From Sphingobacteriales bacterium TSM_CSM (GTDB lineage: Bacteria; Bacteroidota; Bacteroidia; Chitinophagales; UBA2359), in assembly GCA_002212725.1 (NCBI GenBank), contig MTCR01000145.1, positions 1 to 51,220 of the forward strand: a DNA stretch of 51,220 nucleotides, read 5' to 3'. Every line of letters begins with the position of its first letter. Position 1 is the stretch's first letter. The notes beneath the pieces are model-generated. The model saw only the letters and a program-made list of their open reading frames with translations. It had not been told where the DNA came from and did no database searches. The position numbers were made by a program, and so were the translations under genes. Of the stretch, positions 25,746 to 34,937 are shown piece by piece.

Positions 25746-28313
25746 ATGAACACATTTGTTACAAAACAGGGGTGCTACAACTTATTTTGCGCTTTATGTT
25801 TTCTTGTTGGCAGTTTTAGTGCAGTACAGGCGCAACTTATTGTAGAGCCGGGAACCCCGCCCGACCAAATGGTTGAAATACTTACCGGCGGCGGCGTAAG
25901 TGTTGACAACATAGAACTCAACTGCCCCGCCGGCGCCTTTGGCACCTTTAACGGACTTGCCTCCAACATTGGCATTGAAACCGGTATCATGCTGGCCACC
26001 GGCCCCCTCGAAATTGCCGTAGGACCCGATGATGCCGAAAGCGCCGGACAAGACAACGGCGGGCCGGGCTACCCCCTGCTTACCGATATTGCCGGAAATA
26101 CCACCTTCAATGCCTGTGTTTTGGAGTTTGACATTGTGCCGCAGGGCAATGTGCTTACCTTTAATTATGTGTTCGGGTCAGAAGAGTACAACGAGTATGT
26201 ATGCTCGGGATTTAACGATGTGTTTGCGTTTTTTGTAAGCGGCATTAACCCGGCCGGACCCGATTATGCCAATACCAACGTAGCCCTTATTCCGGGAACC
26301 GATATTCCGGTGGCTATTAATTCGGTAAACAACGGCACGGTGGGTTCTGCCGGTACACCCGGCGGCTGCATCAGCCTCGATTACCCCGAGTATTTTGTTG
26401 ATAACAACGGCGGCTTATCGGTGCAGTACGACGGGTTTACCGCCGTACTTACTGCAACGGTAAACGTAGTGCCTTTTGAAACCTACCACTTTATTTTATC
26501 TATTGCCGATGCCGGCGATGGCGTTTTCGATTCGGGAGTGTTTCTGGAAGCCGGCAGTTTTGAATCCTTGCCCGAATTTTCACTGTCGCCTCCCGATGCT
26601 GTTTTGGAGGGCTGTACAGAAACTACCGTTACCGTATTTATTGACGAACCCGAAGAAACAGATGTGCCGGTAGCATTAACCTACGGTGGTACTGCTACCT
26701 CGGGATTAGATTATTTACCCCTGCCCGGCGTAGTAACCATTCCTGCCGGCGAATCATCGGTTAGTTTCACCGTTACCACCCTGCCCGATGGTTTTCCCGA
26801 CCCGTTTGAAACCATTATCATTACCCTTGCCGAAACCGGCGCTTCTACTACCATTACCATTTTAGAACCCGATGCACCCGAAGTGAATTTGGGTGAAGGC
26901 GGTTTAATTTGCCCCGGCAATGTTGTTACCCTTAATGCTGCCAACCCCGGTGAGGTAACTTACCTGTGGCAAGATGGCAGTACCGGCTCCACCTATACCG
27001 TTACTTCGGCGGGCAACTATGCCGTAACCGTAACCGGACAATGCGGACTTGTGGCAACCGGTGAAGTAACCTTTACCACTCAACCCCAATTATCGGTAAA
27101 CTTAGGCCCCGATGTGGAAACCTGTCAGCCGGTAACCTTAAATGCCACTACCCCCGATGCGCTGTCATACCTCTGGAATACCGGCGAAACCACGGCAACC
27201 ATTACCGCTGCCGCATCGGGTAATTATTCGGTAACGGTAAGCAATGATTGCAGCACGGTTTCCGATGAGGTACAGGTTACTTTTGGCGGCGGCATTTTTG
27301 TTGAATTGGGCGAAAACCGAACCCTTTGTATGGAAGCGGTAAATGTATTGGATGCCACCAACCCCGATGCCACTGCTTACCTGTGGTCTGATGGCAGCAC
27401 CGGCGCTACCCTTACCATTACCCAAACCGGCGTTTACTCGGTTACCGTTAGCGGACCCTGCGGCACCGGCACCGATGAAGTTTGTTTGGTAGTAGAAAGT
27501 TGCAACCCCGGTTGCAGCAGCATGGAAATTACCCAGGTGGTTGACTGCGCCACTGATGTAGAGTTTACCTACCAGGTGTATGCCAGCATTGCAGGCGGCA
27601 CACCGCCTTATACCGTTACCGGCGATTACAACGGATTGGTTGATGAGGATAATGAGGTAATTTTGCTGGGTTTGTATGATTTTGGCCAATTTTATTCTTT
27701 TGATGTAACCGATGCCAACGGCTGTGTGCGCAGTGTGTTGGGCAAACCGGTTTGCAGTACTCTGCCGGTAACACTTACCCGTTTTGACGGAGAGGCGTTG
27801 CAAACAGCTAACCTGCTTTGGTGGCATACAGCAGCCGAGGTAAATAACGCTTACTTTACCCTCTTGCGCTCTGCCAACGGCATTAATTTTACCCCCGTTG
27901 CCCAAATTGCAGGCGCCGGAAACAGCAGTACGGGCAGGTATTACCAGTATGAAGACCGGCAACCCTTGCAGGGAAACAACTATTACCGCCTGCAACAAAC
28001 CGATTTTGACGGACAAACCACTATTGCCGGCACCATTTTGCTCAACCGAAGCACCGCCGCCGCCGGCATTATGCCTTTTACCGTTGCCCCCAACATTACC
28101 CGCAATGAGTTAACAGTGCTTTTTGCCGCCGCCACACCTTCCAACAGCAACCTGCTGTTGTTTGATACTGCCGGCCGCCTCTTGCAGACACTTAACCTGC
28201 AGGAAGGGCAGCAAACAGCAGTATTGCAGTTACAAAACTATCCGGCAGGCATGTATTTGCTGCGGTTTGCATCGCCTTCGGGCATGTACTCGGCAAAAGT
28301 GGTTAAGGAATAG
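25746..28313 (+). CDS. Secreted choice-of-anchor L / Calx-beta protein with T9SS sorting tail
   Basis: The 855-residue protein has a signal peptide (cleavage near FSAVQA, about residue 29). A choice-of-anchor L domain follows (about 30-270, with FNYVFGSEEYNEYV and FAFFVSG), then a Calx-beta-like domain (about 285-375: GGTATSGLDYLPLPG). Three roughly 70-residue Ig/PKD-like repeats come next (about 380-590), each with a YLWxxGxT and GxYxVTV pattern. A Cys-rich segment leads to the fibronectin-like LPVTLTRFDGEAL module (about 672 on) and the T9SS type A tail ending YPAGMYLLRFASPSGMYSAKV. It should be exported through SprA and anchored or released at the surface. The ligand is unknown. A terminator follows at 28342. 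Confidence 0.9.
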   Translation: MNTFVTKQGCYNLFCALCFLVGSFSAVQAQLIVEPGTPPDQMVEILTGGGVSVDNIELNCPAGAFGTFNGLASNIGIETGIMLATGPLEIAVGPDDAESAGQDNGGPGYPLLTDIAGNTTFNACVLEFDIVPQGNVLTFNYVFGSEEYNEYVCSGFNDVFAFFVSGINPAGPDYANTNVALIPGTDIPVAINSVNNGTVGSAGTPGGCISLDYPEYFVDNNGGLSVQYDGFTAVLTATVNVVPFETYHFILSIADAGDGVFDSGVFLEAGSFESLPEFSLSPPDAVLEGCTETTVTVFIDEPEETDVPVALTYGGTATSGLDYLPLPGVVTIPAGESSVSFTVTTLPDGFPDPFETIIITLAETGASTTITILEPDAPEVNLGEGGLICPGNVVTLNAANPGEVTYLWQDGSTGSTYTVTSAGNYAVTVTGQCGLVATGEVTFTTQPQLSVNLGPDVETCQPVTLNATTPDALSYLWNTGETTATITAAASGNYSVTVSNDCSTVSDEVQVTFGGGIFVELGENRTLCMEAVNVLDATNPDATAYLWSDGSTGATLTITQTGVYSVTVSGPCGTGTDEVCLVVESCNPGCSSMEITQVVDCATDVEFTYQVYASIAGGTPPYTVTGDYNGLVDEDNEVILLGLYDFGQFYSFDVTDANGCVRSVLGKPVCSTLPVTLTRFDGEALQTANLLWWHTAAEVNNAYFTLLRSANGINFTPVAQIAGAGNSSTGRYYQYEDRQPLQGNNYYRLQQTDFDGQTTIAGTILLNRSTAAAGIMPFTVAPNITRNELTVLFAAATPSNSNLLLFDTAGRLLQTLNLQEGQQTAVLQLQNYPAGMYLLRFASPSGMYSAKVVKE

Positions 28314-28339
28314 GGGTTTGCAGAAATATTCACACATAA

Positions 28340-28380
28340 GAAAACGGGCACCAAACACACAGGTTTTGCTGCCCGTTTTA
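28340..28380. terminator. Bidirectional terminator between the anchor-L gene and plsC
   Basis: AAACGGGCA (28342-28350) pairs with TGCCCGTTT (28370-28378), flanked by an A-run on the left and TTTTA on the right. It lies between convergent stop codons at 28313 and 28406. Confidence 0.75.
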
Positions 28381-28405
28381 TACTAAACCATGCCCCGGCA
28401 AGAGG

Positions 28406-29167
28406 TTAAATATCGCCCGTTTTGGGTTTAAATTTGGGGTGGCGCTGCATTAAAACGGCATACATGGCATCATAGGCTTTTTGTTGCAGTTGTGGCACAT
28501 CGGCTTCGGTCATGCCTTTGGTTTCTATGGGGTCGGTAAAAATGGCGGTCATGGTGCAGGGGCGCAGGGGCATTTTTTCGTTGGGCATTAAATCATTGGC
28601 ACCAATTAAAACAAAAGGCGCAACAGGCAGTTGGGTTTCAATGGCAATGCGAAATGCACCGGAATGAAAAGGCAACAGCGGCTGTTCCATTTTTTTGTTG
28701 CGCGTACCTTCGGGAAAAACCATAACCGAAATGCCGTGCTTTGCGTGTTCCAGCATTTGTTCCACGCTTTTTTGGCGGCTTTCCTTATCGCCCCGGTCAA
28801 CAAAAACGGCTACTTTTTTAAAAATATAGCCCATTATGGGTATTTTTTTTACCTCCACTTTGGCTAAAGGGGTAAAATTGTTGTGCTTTATGGCAGCGTT
28901 TACTAATATGGCATCGCCCATAGAAGTATGGTTGACCACAAAAATATAGGGCTGTGATTTTTTTACCTTATCGGCACCTTCAATTACCAACTTTACTCCC
29001 GACAGCACCGCCCATAAATTTACCCAAATTTTGTTATATCCCAGCATATAATTAAGCCCTCTCATGCCAAACAACGAGGCCACTGAATATACCACCACGG
29101 CAAGCAGCATTAAGACAAAAAACACCAGGCCTGCCCACAATGAATACAAATACCGGAACAGGATCAT
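28406..29167 (-). CDS. 1-acyl-sn-glycerol-3-phosphate acyltransferase (PlsC family)
   Basis: The 253-residue enzyme is predicted to acylate lysophosphatidic acid to phosphatidic acid, the second acyl step of phospholipid synthesis, at the inner membrane. A hydrophobic N-terminal segment (about 8-33) anchors it. The catalytic HX4D motif appears as NHTSMGD (about 77-83) and the substrate-binding FPEGTRN motif at about 150-156. Length and motif order are normal for the family. A second acyltransferase role, such as lysolipid or ornithine-lipid acylation, cannot be excluded. It converges on the anchor-L gene and is divergent from the CBM48-HhH gene. No clear TAnnTTTG promoter was seen. Confidence 0.9.
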   Translation of the reverse strand: MILFRYLYSLWAGLVFFVLMLLAVVVYSVASLFGMRGLNYMLGYNKIWVNLWAVLSGVKLVIEGADKVKKSQPYIFVVNHTSMGDAILVNAAIKHNNFTPLAKVEVKKIPIMGYIFKKVAVFVDRGDKESRQKSVEQMLEHAKHGISVMVFPEGTRNKKMEQPLLPFHSGAFRIAIETQLPVAPFVLIGANDLMPNEKMPLRPCTMTAIFTDPIETKGMTEADVPQLQQKAYDAMYAVLMQRHPKFKPKTGDI

Positions 29168-29307
29168 AAAACAACGGTTTTAAAAATGGAGCAATAAAAC
29201 ATAACTCCGGCAAAATTCCGAAAATTTGGCAAGTTTGCCAAATAATATTGGCGCAATTGCAAAATGGCAGTGCATAACATACCCGGCACACCCGCAACTG
29301 TTTTTTC

Positions 29308-29338
29308 TTGTTTAACAAATATTTACGGCGTATCTTTG
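29308..29338 (+). promoter_or_regulatory. Promoter of the CBM48-HhH gene (TTG-N20-TATCTTTG)
   Basis: TTG at 29308-29310 is followed after 20 bases by TATCTTTG at 29331-29338, a full consensus match 43 bases before the start codon. Confidence 0.7.
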
Positions 29339-29380
29339 CGCCCGGTTTTAATAAATGTTTTACTTTTCAATTAACTTTTT

Positions 29381-29989
29381 ATGATTACCAAAGAATATAC
29401 GGCAAAACATTGCAAAGTAACTTTTACATTGCCCGGCAACGTCAGTTTTGAAAACAGCGACATTCGGGTGTTGGGTACTTTTAATAACTGGGTTTGGGAA
29501 AGCGGCGCCCGTTTTACCCGTACCGAAAACGGTTTTGAAGCTTCTGTACAACTGGAGCACAATAAAACCTATGAATTTAGGTACCTGCAAGATGAGGTTT
29601 TCTGGTTTAACGATGAACAGGCCGACTCGTTTGTGCCCTCGCCTTACCTTGATGTGCAGAACAGTGTGCTGGAAACGGGCAGTTATGTGCCTCCGAAAAA
29701 AGCGGCAAAACCTCAAAAACAAACCCCGGCAAAAGACGACCTGAAACAGATAGAAGGCATTGGGCCAAAAATTGAAGAGTTGCTCAACAGCAAAGGTATC
29801 ACCACCTTTGAACTATTATCGGAAACTGCGGTTGCAACGATTGAAAGCCTGCTGGAAGCAGCCGGACCGCGTTTCAGAATACACAACCCGGCTACCTGGC
29901 CGCAACAAGCCGCCCTGGCGCTCAAAGGTGAGTGGGAACAACTGAAAAAATGGCAGGACGAGTTAAAGGCAGGCAAGCAAAAAAAATAA
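29381..29989 (+). CDS. CBM48-like domain fused to a helix-hairpin-helix domain
   Basis: The 202-residue protein has two parts. Residues 5 to about 95 resemble the glycogen-binding/isoamylase early-set fold (VRVLGTFNNW-type motif IRVLGTFNNWVW, then YEFRYLQDEVFWFNDEQAD), as in AMPK beta and CBM48 proteins. Residues about 110-200 resemble the helix-hairpin-helix domain found at the C-terminus of some ribosomal L21-type and flap/ligase-like proteins (LKQIEGIGPKIEELLNSKGI, then FRIHNPATWPQQAALA). There is no signal peptide, so it is probably cytoplasmic. HhH modules of this type usually bind nucleic acid or mediate oligomerisation. The pairing with a glycan-binding-like fold is unusual and its job is unknown. 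It has its own strong promoter and ends at a compact terminator. Confidence 0.75.
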   Translation: MITKEYTAKHCKVTFTLPGNVSFENSDIRVLGTFNNWVWESGARFTRTENGFEASVQLEHNKTYEFRYLQDEVFWFNDEQADSFVPSPYLDVQNSVLETGSYVPPKKAAKPQKQTPAKDDLKQIEGIGPKIEELLNSKGITTFELLSETAVATIESLLEAAGPRFRIHNPATWPQQAALALKGEWEQLKKWQDELKAGKQKK

Positions 29990-29991
29990 AC

Positions 29992-30007
29992 CGCCCCGGC
30001 GTTTTTT
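29992..30007. terminator. Compact hairpin terminator between HhH gene and tolC-like gene
   Basis: CGCC (29992-29995) pairs with GGCG (29998-30001) and is followed directly by six T residues, with an A-run on the other side. The stem is short, so strength is uncertain, but it is placed exactly between convergent stop codons at 29989 and 30006. Confidence 0.5.
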
Positions 30008-31280
30008 ATTGCCCTGTAACAAGCAGGTAATTCATTTTTGCCTGCAACAGTTGCAGGCGGTGTATAGAACGGTTTTCTTCTGCCTGATTTTCGGCGTTCA
30101 GTTCGGTTATATAATCGGCGGCGCTGATAACCCCGTTTTCCAATTGGGCTGATGCCGTGTTTTTAATTTTTTGGCGCAGGACAATTATTTCCTTGTCCTT
30201 TTCAAGAAGGGCAAGCAGTTTTTCTATATCTGTTTGTGCCTGTTGCAGTTGCACGCGGCTGTTAAGTAAAAACACGTCTTTTTGCACCCCAAGGCTTTGC
30301 CGGTTTATTTGCAGCAGTTGTTGTTCTTTTTTTCGGGTATAAAGCCCCGAAAGTTGCCAGTTGGCCCTAAGCCCGCCGATGAAGAAAATGTCGAACTCGT
30401 TTTTGAGCTGGTTAAGGCCGGGTCTGCCATAGCCGGCGGTGGCAAACAAGCCCAGTTTAGGACGGTTTTTGGCTTTAATGAGCAAACCCTGTGCTTCGGT
30501 TTGTTTTTGTTGTGCCGAAATAACTGCCAGTTCGGGGCGGTAAAATTCGGGCGCGGCGCTGTAATTGGGCATGGTTATATCGGGTTGTTCAAAAACCGTA
30601 GTTTCGGTAAAATTTTGATTGGTAAGCAAAGCCAGCATCTGTACATTGGCTTTTTTGGCCCATTGAAGTTCAAGGGTTTTTTGGTCGGCTTTCAGCATTT
30701 CGGCCTGCAGGATGGCAAGGTTGGCGGGCAGTACCACCCCGTTTTCAATGCCGGCTGTTACTTTGGCTATTTTGGTTTGCAGGTCGGCTTTCAGCAAATC
30801 GGTTAATTTGAGTTGCTCATCCAGCAGGAGTACGGCCAAATAGAGTTGCGTAACTTTTTCGCGCAGTTTATACAGTTCGGCTTCAATTTTTTGCTGCTCT
30901 GTTTCGTTATTTAAATGTTGAATTTCCTTTTGGCTTTTAATGGCGCCGCCATCATAAAGCGGCTGCTGCAGGTCTAAGGTTAAACGGTATTGATCTTTGG
31001 AAGGTGGTTCTATGGTAACAATAGGAATATCAACCGGAAGTTGAATTACCGCCGATTGGTAGGTTGCCTGAACATTTACCCCAAGTTGCGGAAGCCAGCC
31101 TCTTTGCAGGTTTTGTATGGTTAAATTGGTGGCTTGGCTTAGCAGTTGCTGTTGCTGTATAAGCGGAAAATTGCTTTTTGCCAGCCCCAGGCATTGAGGT
31201 AAAGTAGTAGATACTATGATTTGGGCTGCAAGGTAACCCGGAAAAAGCAGTAAAAGGCTGTATAACAAGTGTCTAAACAT
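30006..31280 (-). CDS. TolC-family outer-membrane efflux channel protein
   Basis: The start at 31280 (MFRHLLYSLLLLF) gives 424 residues with a signal peptide cleaved near LAAQ. The frame is open 10 residues further upstream. Two TolC repeats are visible: long amphipathic helices with heptad-like Leu/Gln patterns and the LQQPLYDGGAIKSQ motif in the first half (about 110-125). TolC proteins form trimeric channels through the outer membrane for efflux pumps or type I secretion. The usual partners, an HlyD-type adaptor and an RND or ABC pump, are not next to it, so its system must be encoded elsewhere. It is short for the family (often about 450-480). Confidence 0.85.
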   Translation of the reverse strand: MFRHLLYSLLLLFPGYLAAQIIVSTTLPQCLGLAKSNFPLIQQQQLLSQATNLTIQNLQRGWLPQLGVNVQATYQSAVIQLPVDIPIVTIEPPSKDQYRLTLDLQQPLYDGGAIKSQKEIQHLNNETEQQKIEAELYKLREKVTQLYLAVLLLDEQLKLTDLLKADLQTKIAKVTAGIENGVVLPANLAILQAEMLKADQKTLELQWAKKANVQMLALLTNQNFTETTVFEQPDITMPNYSAAPEFYRPELAVISAQQKQTEAQGLLIKAKNRPKLGLFATAGYGRPGLNQLKNEFDIFFIGGLRANWQLSGLYTRKKEQQLLQINRQSLGVQKDVFLLNSRVQLQQAQTDIEKLLALLEKDKEIIVLRQKIKNTASAQLENGVISAADYITELNAENQAEENRSIHRLQLLQAKMNYLLVTGQ

Positions 31281-31648
31281 CTGTGCAAGTTTTATGAAAA
31301 TGTTTACCAATTTTGCTTACGCTCGTAAAGATAGCAAAGCCCCTTAACCCATTTCCATAAAGCAGTTAATTTTATACAGGCAGATAAATTTGAATGTTCA
31401 AAATGCTGAAAATAGATATTTTGAACGTAAGATTTATATTTAATGGTAAAAAATGCTTTTTGGGGGCAAAAGCGGCTATTTACTTATTTTGCATCGAAAG
31501 TGTCATGGCAATGTAAAAAACAGAAGGGTATTCAATATTGGTAAAAAATGGCATTAAATTTTCTGTTTTATAATTAAATCGAAAAGTTTAATTTTGTTAA
31601 ACAAATACAAATAATATCCGTACCTTAGTGGTAACAAATCTATTGCGT
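31281..31648. other. Divergent intergenic region between tolC-like and PD40-OmpA genes
   Basis: The 368 bases are AT-rich with no gene. They hold a 9-base inverted repeat GTTCAAAAT / ATTTTGAAC (31396-31404 and 31418-31426) described separately. TACCTTAG at 31621-31628, 20 bases before ATG 31649, is a one-mismatch -7 element for the plus-strand gene. TATCTTTA at 31333-31326 on the minus strand is a similar near-match for the tolC-like gene. Confidence 0.45.
31396..31426. promoter_or_regulatory. Inverted repeat GTTCAAAAT-N13-ATTTTGAAC, possible operator
   Basis: Perfect 9-base arms at 31396-31404 and 31418-31426 are separated by 13 bases in the shared upstream region of two divergent envelope genes. 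It has no T-run and sits too far from either stop codon to be a terminator, so a regulator-binding site is the more likely reading. Confidence 0.35.
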
Positions 31649-33718
31649 ATGAAAATTCGTTTTGTGTTTCCGGCGCTGGTTGCCCTGCTGCTGCTGGCAG
31701 GTATGAGCAAGCCGGTTGCCTGCAGTCCTGTTGGCGACAAAGATATCAGCTTTAATTTTACCATACAACCGCTCAATATAAACGGCGAAGGCGCGCAGTT
31801 TGCCCCCGTGTTTTACCAAAACGGCATTGTATTTTGCAGCAGCAAGCGCGACAACCTGCGTTTTGGCACGGCGGCAATTGGTAATGACCTTGCCCTGTAC
31901 TATGCCGCCCAAAATGCCGATAAAACCTTTAAAGTGCCCCAAAAAATGAAAGGCACAGGAATGGGAGGCTATGAAGCAGGCCCGGCCTATATTACCCCCG
32001 ATTTTAAACACATGGTATTTTCGCGCAACAAAAACAAATCGGCCAAAAATGAAGCCGCTACCTGGGGGCTTTATTTTGCTGACCTTACCACTTCTGCCGA
32101 ATGGGGTGAAGCCGAACACTTTGTACATAATTTTAACCAGTTTGATGTACAGCAGCCTTGTCTTTCGCCCGACGGACGTATTTTGTACTTTGTTTCGGAT
32201 TTGCCGGGCGGCGTGGGCGGAACCGATATTTACATGTGCTATAAAATTGGCAACACCTGGAGCCGCCCCGAAAACCTGGGCAGCCGCGTAAACAGCATTT
32301 ACAACGAGTCGTTTCCGTATGTAGCCGCAGACGGAACCCTGTACTACGCCTCGGCCGGGTTTGACAACGGCGACGGGGTGGACATTTTTTATACCCGAAA
32401 AATTGCCGGCGAATGGCTGAACCCCCAAAAGCTGCCCGCACCGGTTAATTCTGCCAAAGACGATTTCAGTTTTATTATTTCGCTCAACCAGTCGGGAAGC
32501 GGCTATGGATATTTTGCCTCAGACCGCAATGGTAATACCGATTTGTTTTCGTTTAGCGTAACCGTTTACACGCAACCCGATTTTGCCGGCACACAACCCG
32601 GCAATGCCGATGTGGCCGTAGCCCGCAGTGTAAGCAACGAAACGCAGTTTGTGAGCAGCACCACACAACCTGTAGGAAAAAAAGTAATGCTTAACGGCAT
32701 TATTGGCATGAACAAACCGTTTTTCCCGCAAGGACGCTGGCATATACTGCCCGAAACCGCCCGTGAATTGGATAAATTGGCAACTTATATGGTGAAAAAC
32801 CCGCGCCTGAGCGTGGAAATCAGTGTGCATACCGACTCGCGCGGCGATGATGATGCCAACCTGCAATTGAGTTCTAAAAGAGCCAACTCCATACAGGTTT
32901 ACCTGATATCGAAACATATTGACGGCAGCCGTATAACCGCTTTGGGCTATGGTGAAACTCAACTGCTTAACTACTGCCGCAATGGCATGAACTGCAGCGA
33001 CGAAATGCACAACGAAAACAACCGCGTAGAAGTGCGTGCCACTCCCGAAAGCGAATTTACCGTTAACTGGGGCGCCAATTACAGCGCCGCCTCGCTTACG
33101 CAGCAGCCCGCTCCCGACCAGCCCGTTAGCAGGGGGCTTGATGTACAAAGCGCCGTAAACGGTAAACTGTACTACAAACTTACCGTTGGCCCGTTTGACC
33201 GGATTGACAACCGCACTTTTTACGAATGCCGTCAGTTAGATATTAACCTCAGCTATGAAGATTCGCCCAAAGGTAAACTGGTGGTGCTGGGCCCCTACGA
33301 AAACATGCAGGAGGCCTACCGCAACAAAGCCTACCTCGAATCGAGGGGCATACAGCGCACACAGGTAAACAGCATGAGCGCCAGCAGTTTAACCCGCTAC
33401 GAGCCGGCAGCCGGAAACAACAGTAATGAGGTAATCAATGATACCGATGCCACCTACGAACTGCACATCGGGCCCTTTAAACATGTTGACAACAATACCT
33501 ACCATCGTTTTGCCAACCTGGGCACACCCATTCACATTGAATACACCACCAAAGGCATGATGATAGTGCTGGGGCCTTACAAAACCATGTCGGAAGTGGA
33601 AGAATACAAAGAATTGGTAAAAGAGCGGGTATCGTCTAACAAAACCAAAGTACAGGTATTTAACGACGGCGAACAGGTATTGGAAAGTAAAAAGGCAAAA
33701 CACAAACGCAAAAAGTAG
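31649..33718 (+). CDS. PD40-repeat OmpA-family lipoprotein-like protein with two SPOR-like C-terminal repeats
   Basis: The start at ATG 31649 gives 689 residues and an N-terminal signal (MKIRFVFPALVALLLLAGMS). Beta-propeller PD40 repeats fill about residues 40-300 (FCSSKRDN, YITPDFKHMVFSRNKNK, CLSPDGRILYFVSD, FASDRNGN). An OmpA-type peptidoglycan-binding domain follows (about 370-475: SVHTDSRGDDDANLQLSSKR, GYGETQLL, NNRVEVR). After it come two SPOR-like repeats (about 510-575 and 605-675) with YKLTVGPF ... LVVLGPY and YELHIGPF ... MIVLGPY patterns. The combination resembles T9SS PorE-type proteins, which bind peptidoglycan at the outer membrane, but the TPR part of PorE is missing. A structural link between outer membrane and wall is likely. 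Confidence 0.83.
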   Translation: MKIRFVFPALVALLLLAGMSKPVACSPVGDKDISFNFTIQPLNINGEGAQFAPVFYQNGIVFCSSKRDNLRFGTAAIGNDLALYYAAQNADKTFKVPQKMKGTGMGGYEAGPAYITPDFKHMVFSRNKNKSAKNEAATWGLYFADLTTSAEWGEAEHFVHNFNQFDVQQPCLSPDGRILYFVSDLPGGVGGTDIYMCYKIGNTWSRPENLGSRVNSIYNESFPYVAADGTLYYASAGFDNGDGVDIFYTRKIAGEWLNPQKLPAPVNSAKDDFSFIISLNQSGSGYGYFASDRNGNTDLFSFSVTVYTQPDFAGTQPGNADVAVARSVSNETQFVSSTTQPVGKKVMLNGIIGMNKPFFPQGRWHILPETARELDKLATYMVKNPRLSVEISVHTDSRGDDDANLQLSSKRANSIQVYLISKHIDGSRITALGYGETQLLNYCRNGMNCSDEMHNENNRVEVRATPESEFTVNWGANYSAASLTQQPAPDQPVSRGLDVQSAVNGKLYYKLTVGPFDRIDNRTFYECRQLDINLSYEDSPKGKLVVLGPYENMQEAYRNKAYLESRGIQRTQVNSMSASSLTRYEPAAGNNSNEVINDTDATYELHIGPFKHVDNNTYHRFANLGTPIHIEYTTKGMMIVLGPYKTMSEVEEYKELVKERVSSNKTKVQVFNDGEQVLESKKAKHKRKK

Positions 33719-33811
33719 TTTGTACGCTGCTTCTACCGCCCGCCGTAAAAAAAACGGCTGCCGGTGTAACGATTTAAACCGTCGGGGTGTTTATATAGCT
33801 AAACAGCTTGT

Positions 33812-34927
33812 ATGTTGCAGCAGTATTTTGCACCCGGAAGGGTAAACCTCATTGGCGAGCATATAGATTACAACGGTGGATTGGTTTTACCCATTGCCAT
33901 TGCACAGGGAATAGGCGCAAAAGTATTGTACACCGGCAACCCGGAGGTGCGTATAAGGTCGGCCGGAATGAACGGAGAACTGGTGGTAAACCTGCTTTCC
34001 GAAACATTTGAAAAACGCCCCGAAGCATGGATGAACTACCCTTTGGGAGTTATTAAATACCTGCTGCCCTATATACAACCCCATACCAACGGCTTTGATG
34101 CAGCATTGCATACCGATTTACCCGCAGGTTCGGGGCTTTCTTCGTCGGCAGCATTAGAAGTATTAACGGCCTATATTCTGCTGAACATGGGCAACGGACA
34201 ATCTAAGTCCGATGGTGTAATGATTGCCAAACTTTGCAAACAGGTTGAAAACGAATTTGTAGGCGTAAACTGCGGCATTATGGACCAGTTTGCGGTATCT
34301 ATGTGCAAGGCACAACACGCCCTGCTGCTCAATTGCAACAGCCTGAAATACCAATATGTGCCGTTTGAACCCGGAAACTACTCTTTGCTGGTAATGAACA
34401 CCAACAAACCGCGCAAATTATCCGAATCAAAATACAATGAACGCAAAGGCGAATGTGAGCAGGCCCTCACACTTATTAACCACAACCGCGGAAGCCACCC
34501 CATAGACAACCTTTGTCAGGCCGATTTTAACTGGCTGGGCTATATAAAAGACAACTTGTTGCATAAGCGCGCCAAACATGTAATTACCGAAAACTACCGC
34601 GTACAGGCTGCGGTAAACGCCATGCAAGCTAATGACTGGTATGAGTTTGGCGAACTGCTTACCCAATCGCACTGGTCTTTGCGCGATAATTACGAGGTAA
34701 CCGGTTTTGAACTGGATACACTGGTAAACCTGGCTGTTCATGCTTCGGGTTGTTTGGGTGCGCGCATGACCGGCGCAGGGTTTGGCGGCTGTGCCATTGC
34801 GCTGGTAGAAACGTCAAAAATCGGGCAATTTACAGAACAGGTAAAACCGGCCTATGACAAAACAACCGGCCTTTCGCTCGAAATTTTGGTTACCCGCGCT
34901 GAAAGCGGCGTGCATCTGCAAGCCTGA
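33812..34927 (+). CDS. galK: Galactokinase
   Basis: The 371-residue enzyme phosphorylates galactose with ATP to galactose-1-phosphate, the first step of the Leloir pathway. GHMP-kinase motifs are visible: the galactokinase signature GRVNLIGEHIDYNGG at residues 9-23, the ATP-binding LPAGSGLSSSAALEV (about 103-117), and the third motif MTGAGFGGCAIAL (about 312-324). Length is normal. No galT, galE or galM gene is close, so the rest of the pathway is elsewhere. The stop codon lies 10 bases from the stop of the convergent endonuclease gene. No clear promoter was found in the 93 bases upstream. Confidence 0.93.
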   Translation: MLQQYFAPGRVNLIGEHIDYNGGLVLPIAIAQGIGAKVLYTGNPEVRIRSAGMNGELVVNLLSETFEKRPEAWMNYPLGVIKYLLPYIQPHTNGFDAALHTDLPAGSGLSSSAALEVLTAYILLNMGNGQSKSDGVMIAKLCKQVENEFVGVNCGIMDQFAVSMCKAQHALLLNCNSLKYQYVPFEPGNYSLLVMNTNKPRKLSESKYNERKGECEQALTLINHNRGSHPIDNLCQADFNWLGYIKDNLLHKRAKHVITENYRVQAAVNAMQANDWYEFGELLTQSHWSLRDNYEVTGFELDTLVNLAVHASGCLGARMTGAGFGGCAIALVETSKIGQFTEQVKPAYDKTTGLSLEILVTRAESGVHLQA

Positions 34928-34937
34928 ATTTCCGGAT

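Noticed and set aside
33740-33765. GCCGT-A-run-ACGGC inverted repeat after the PD40-OmpA gene as a terminator
   Set aside because: The A-run is in the loop and there is no T-run after the stem on the plus strand.
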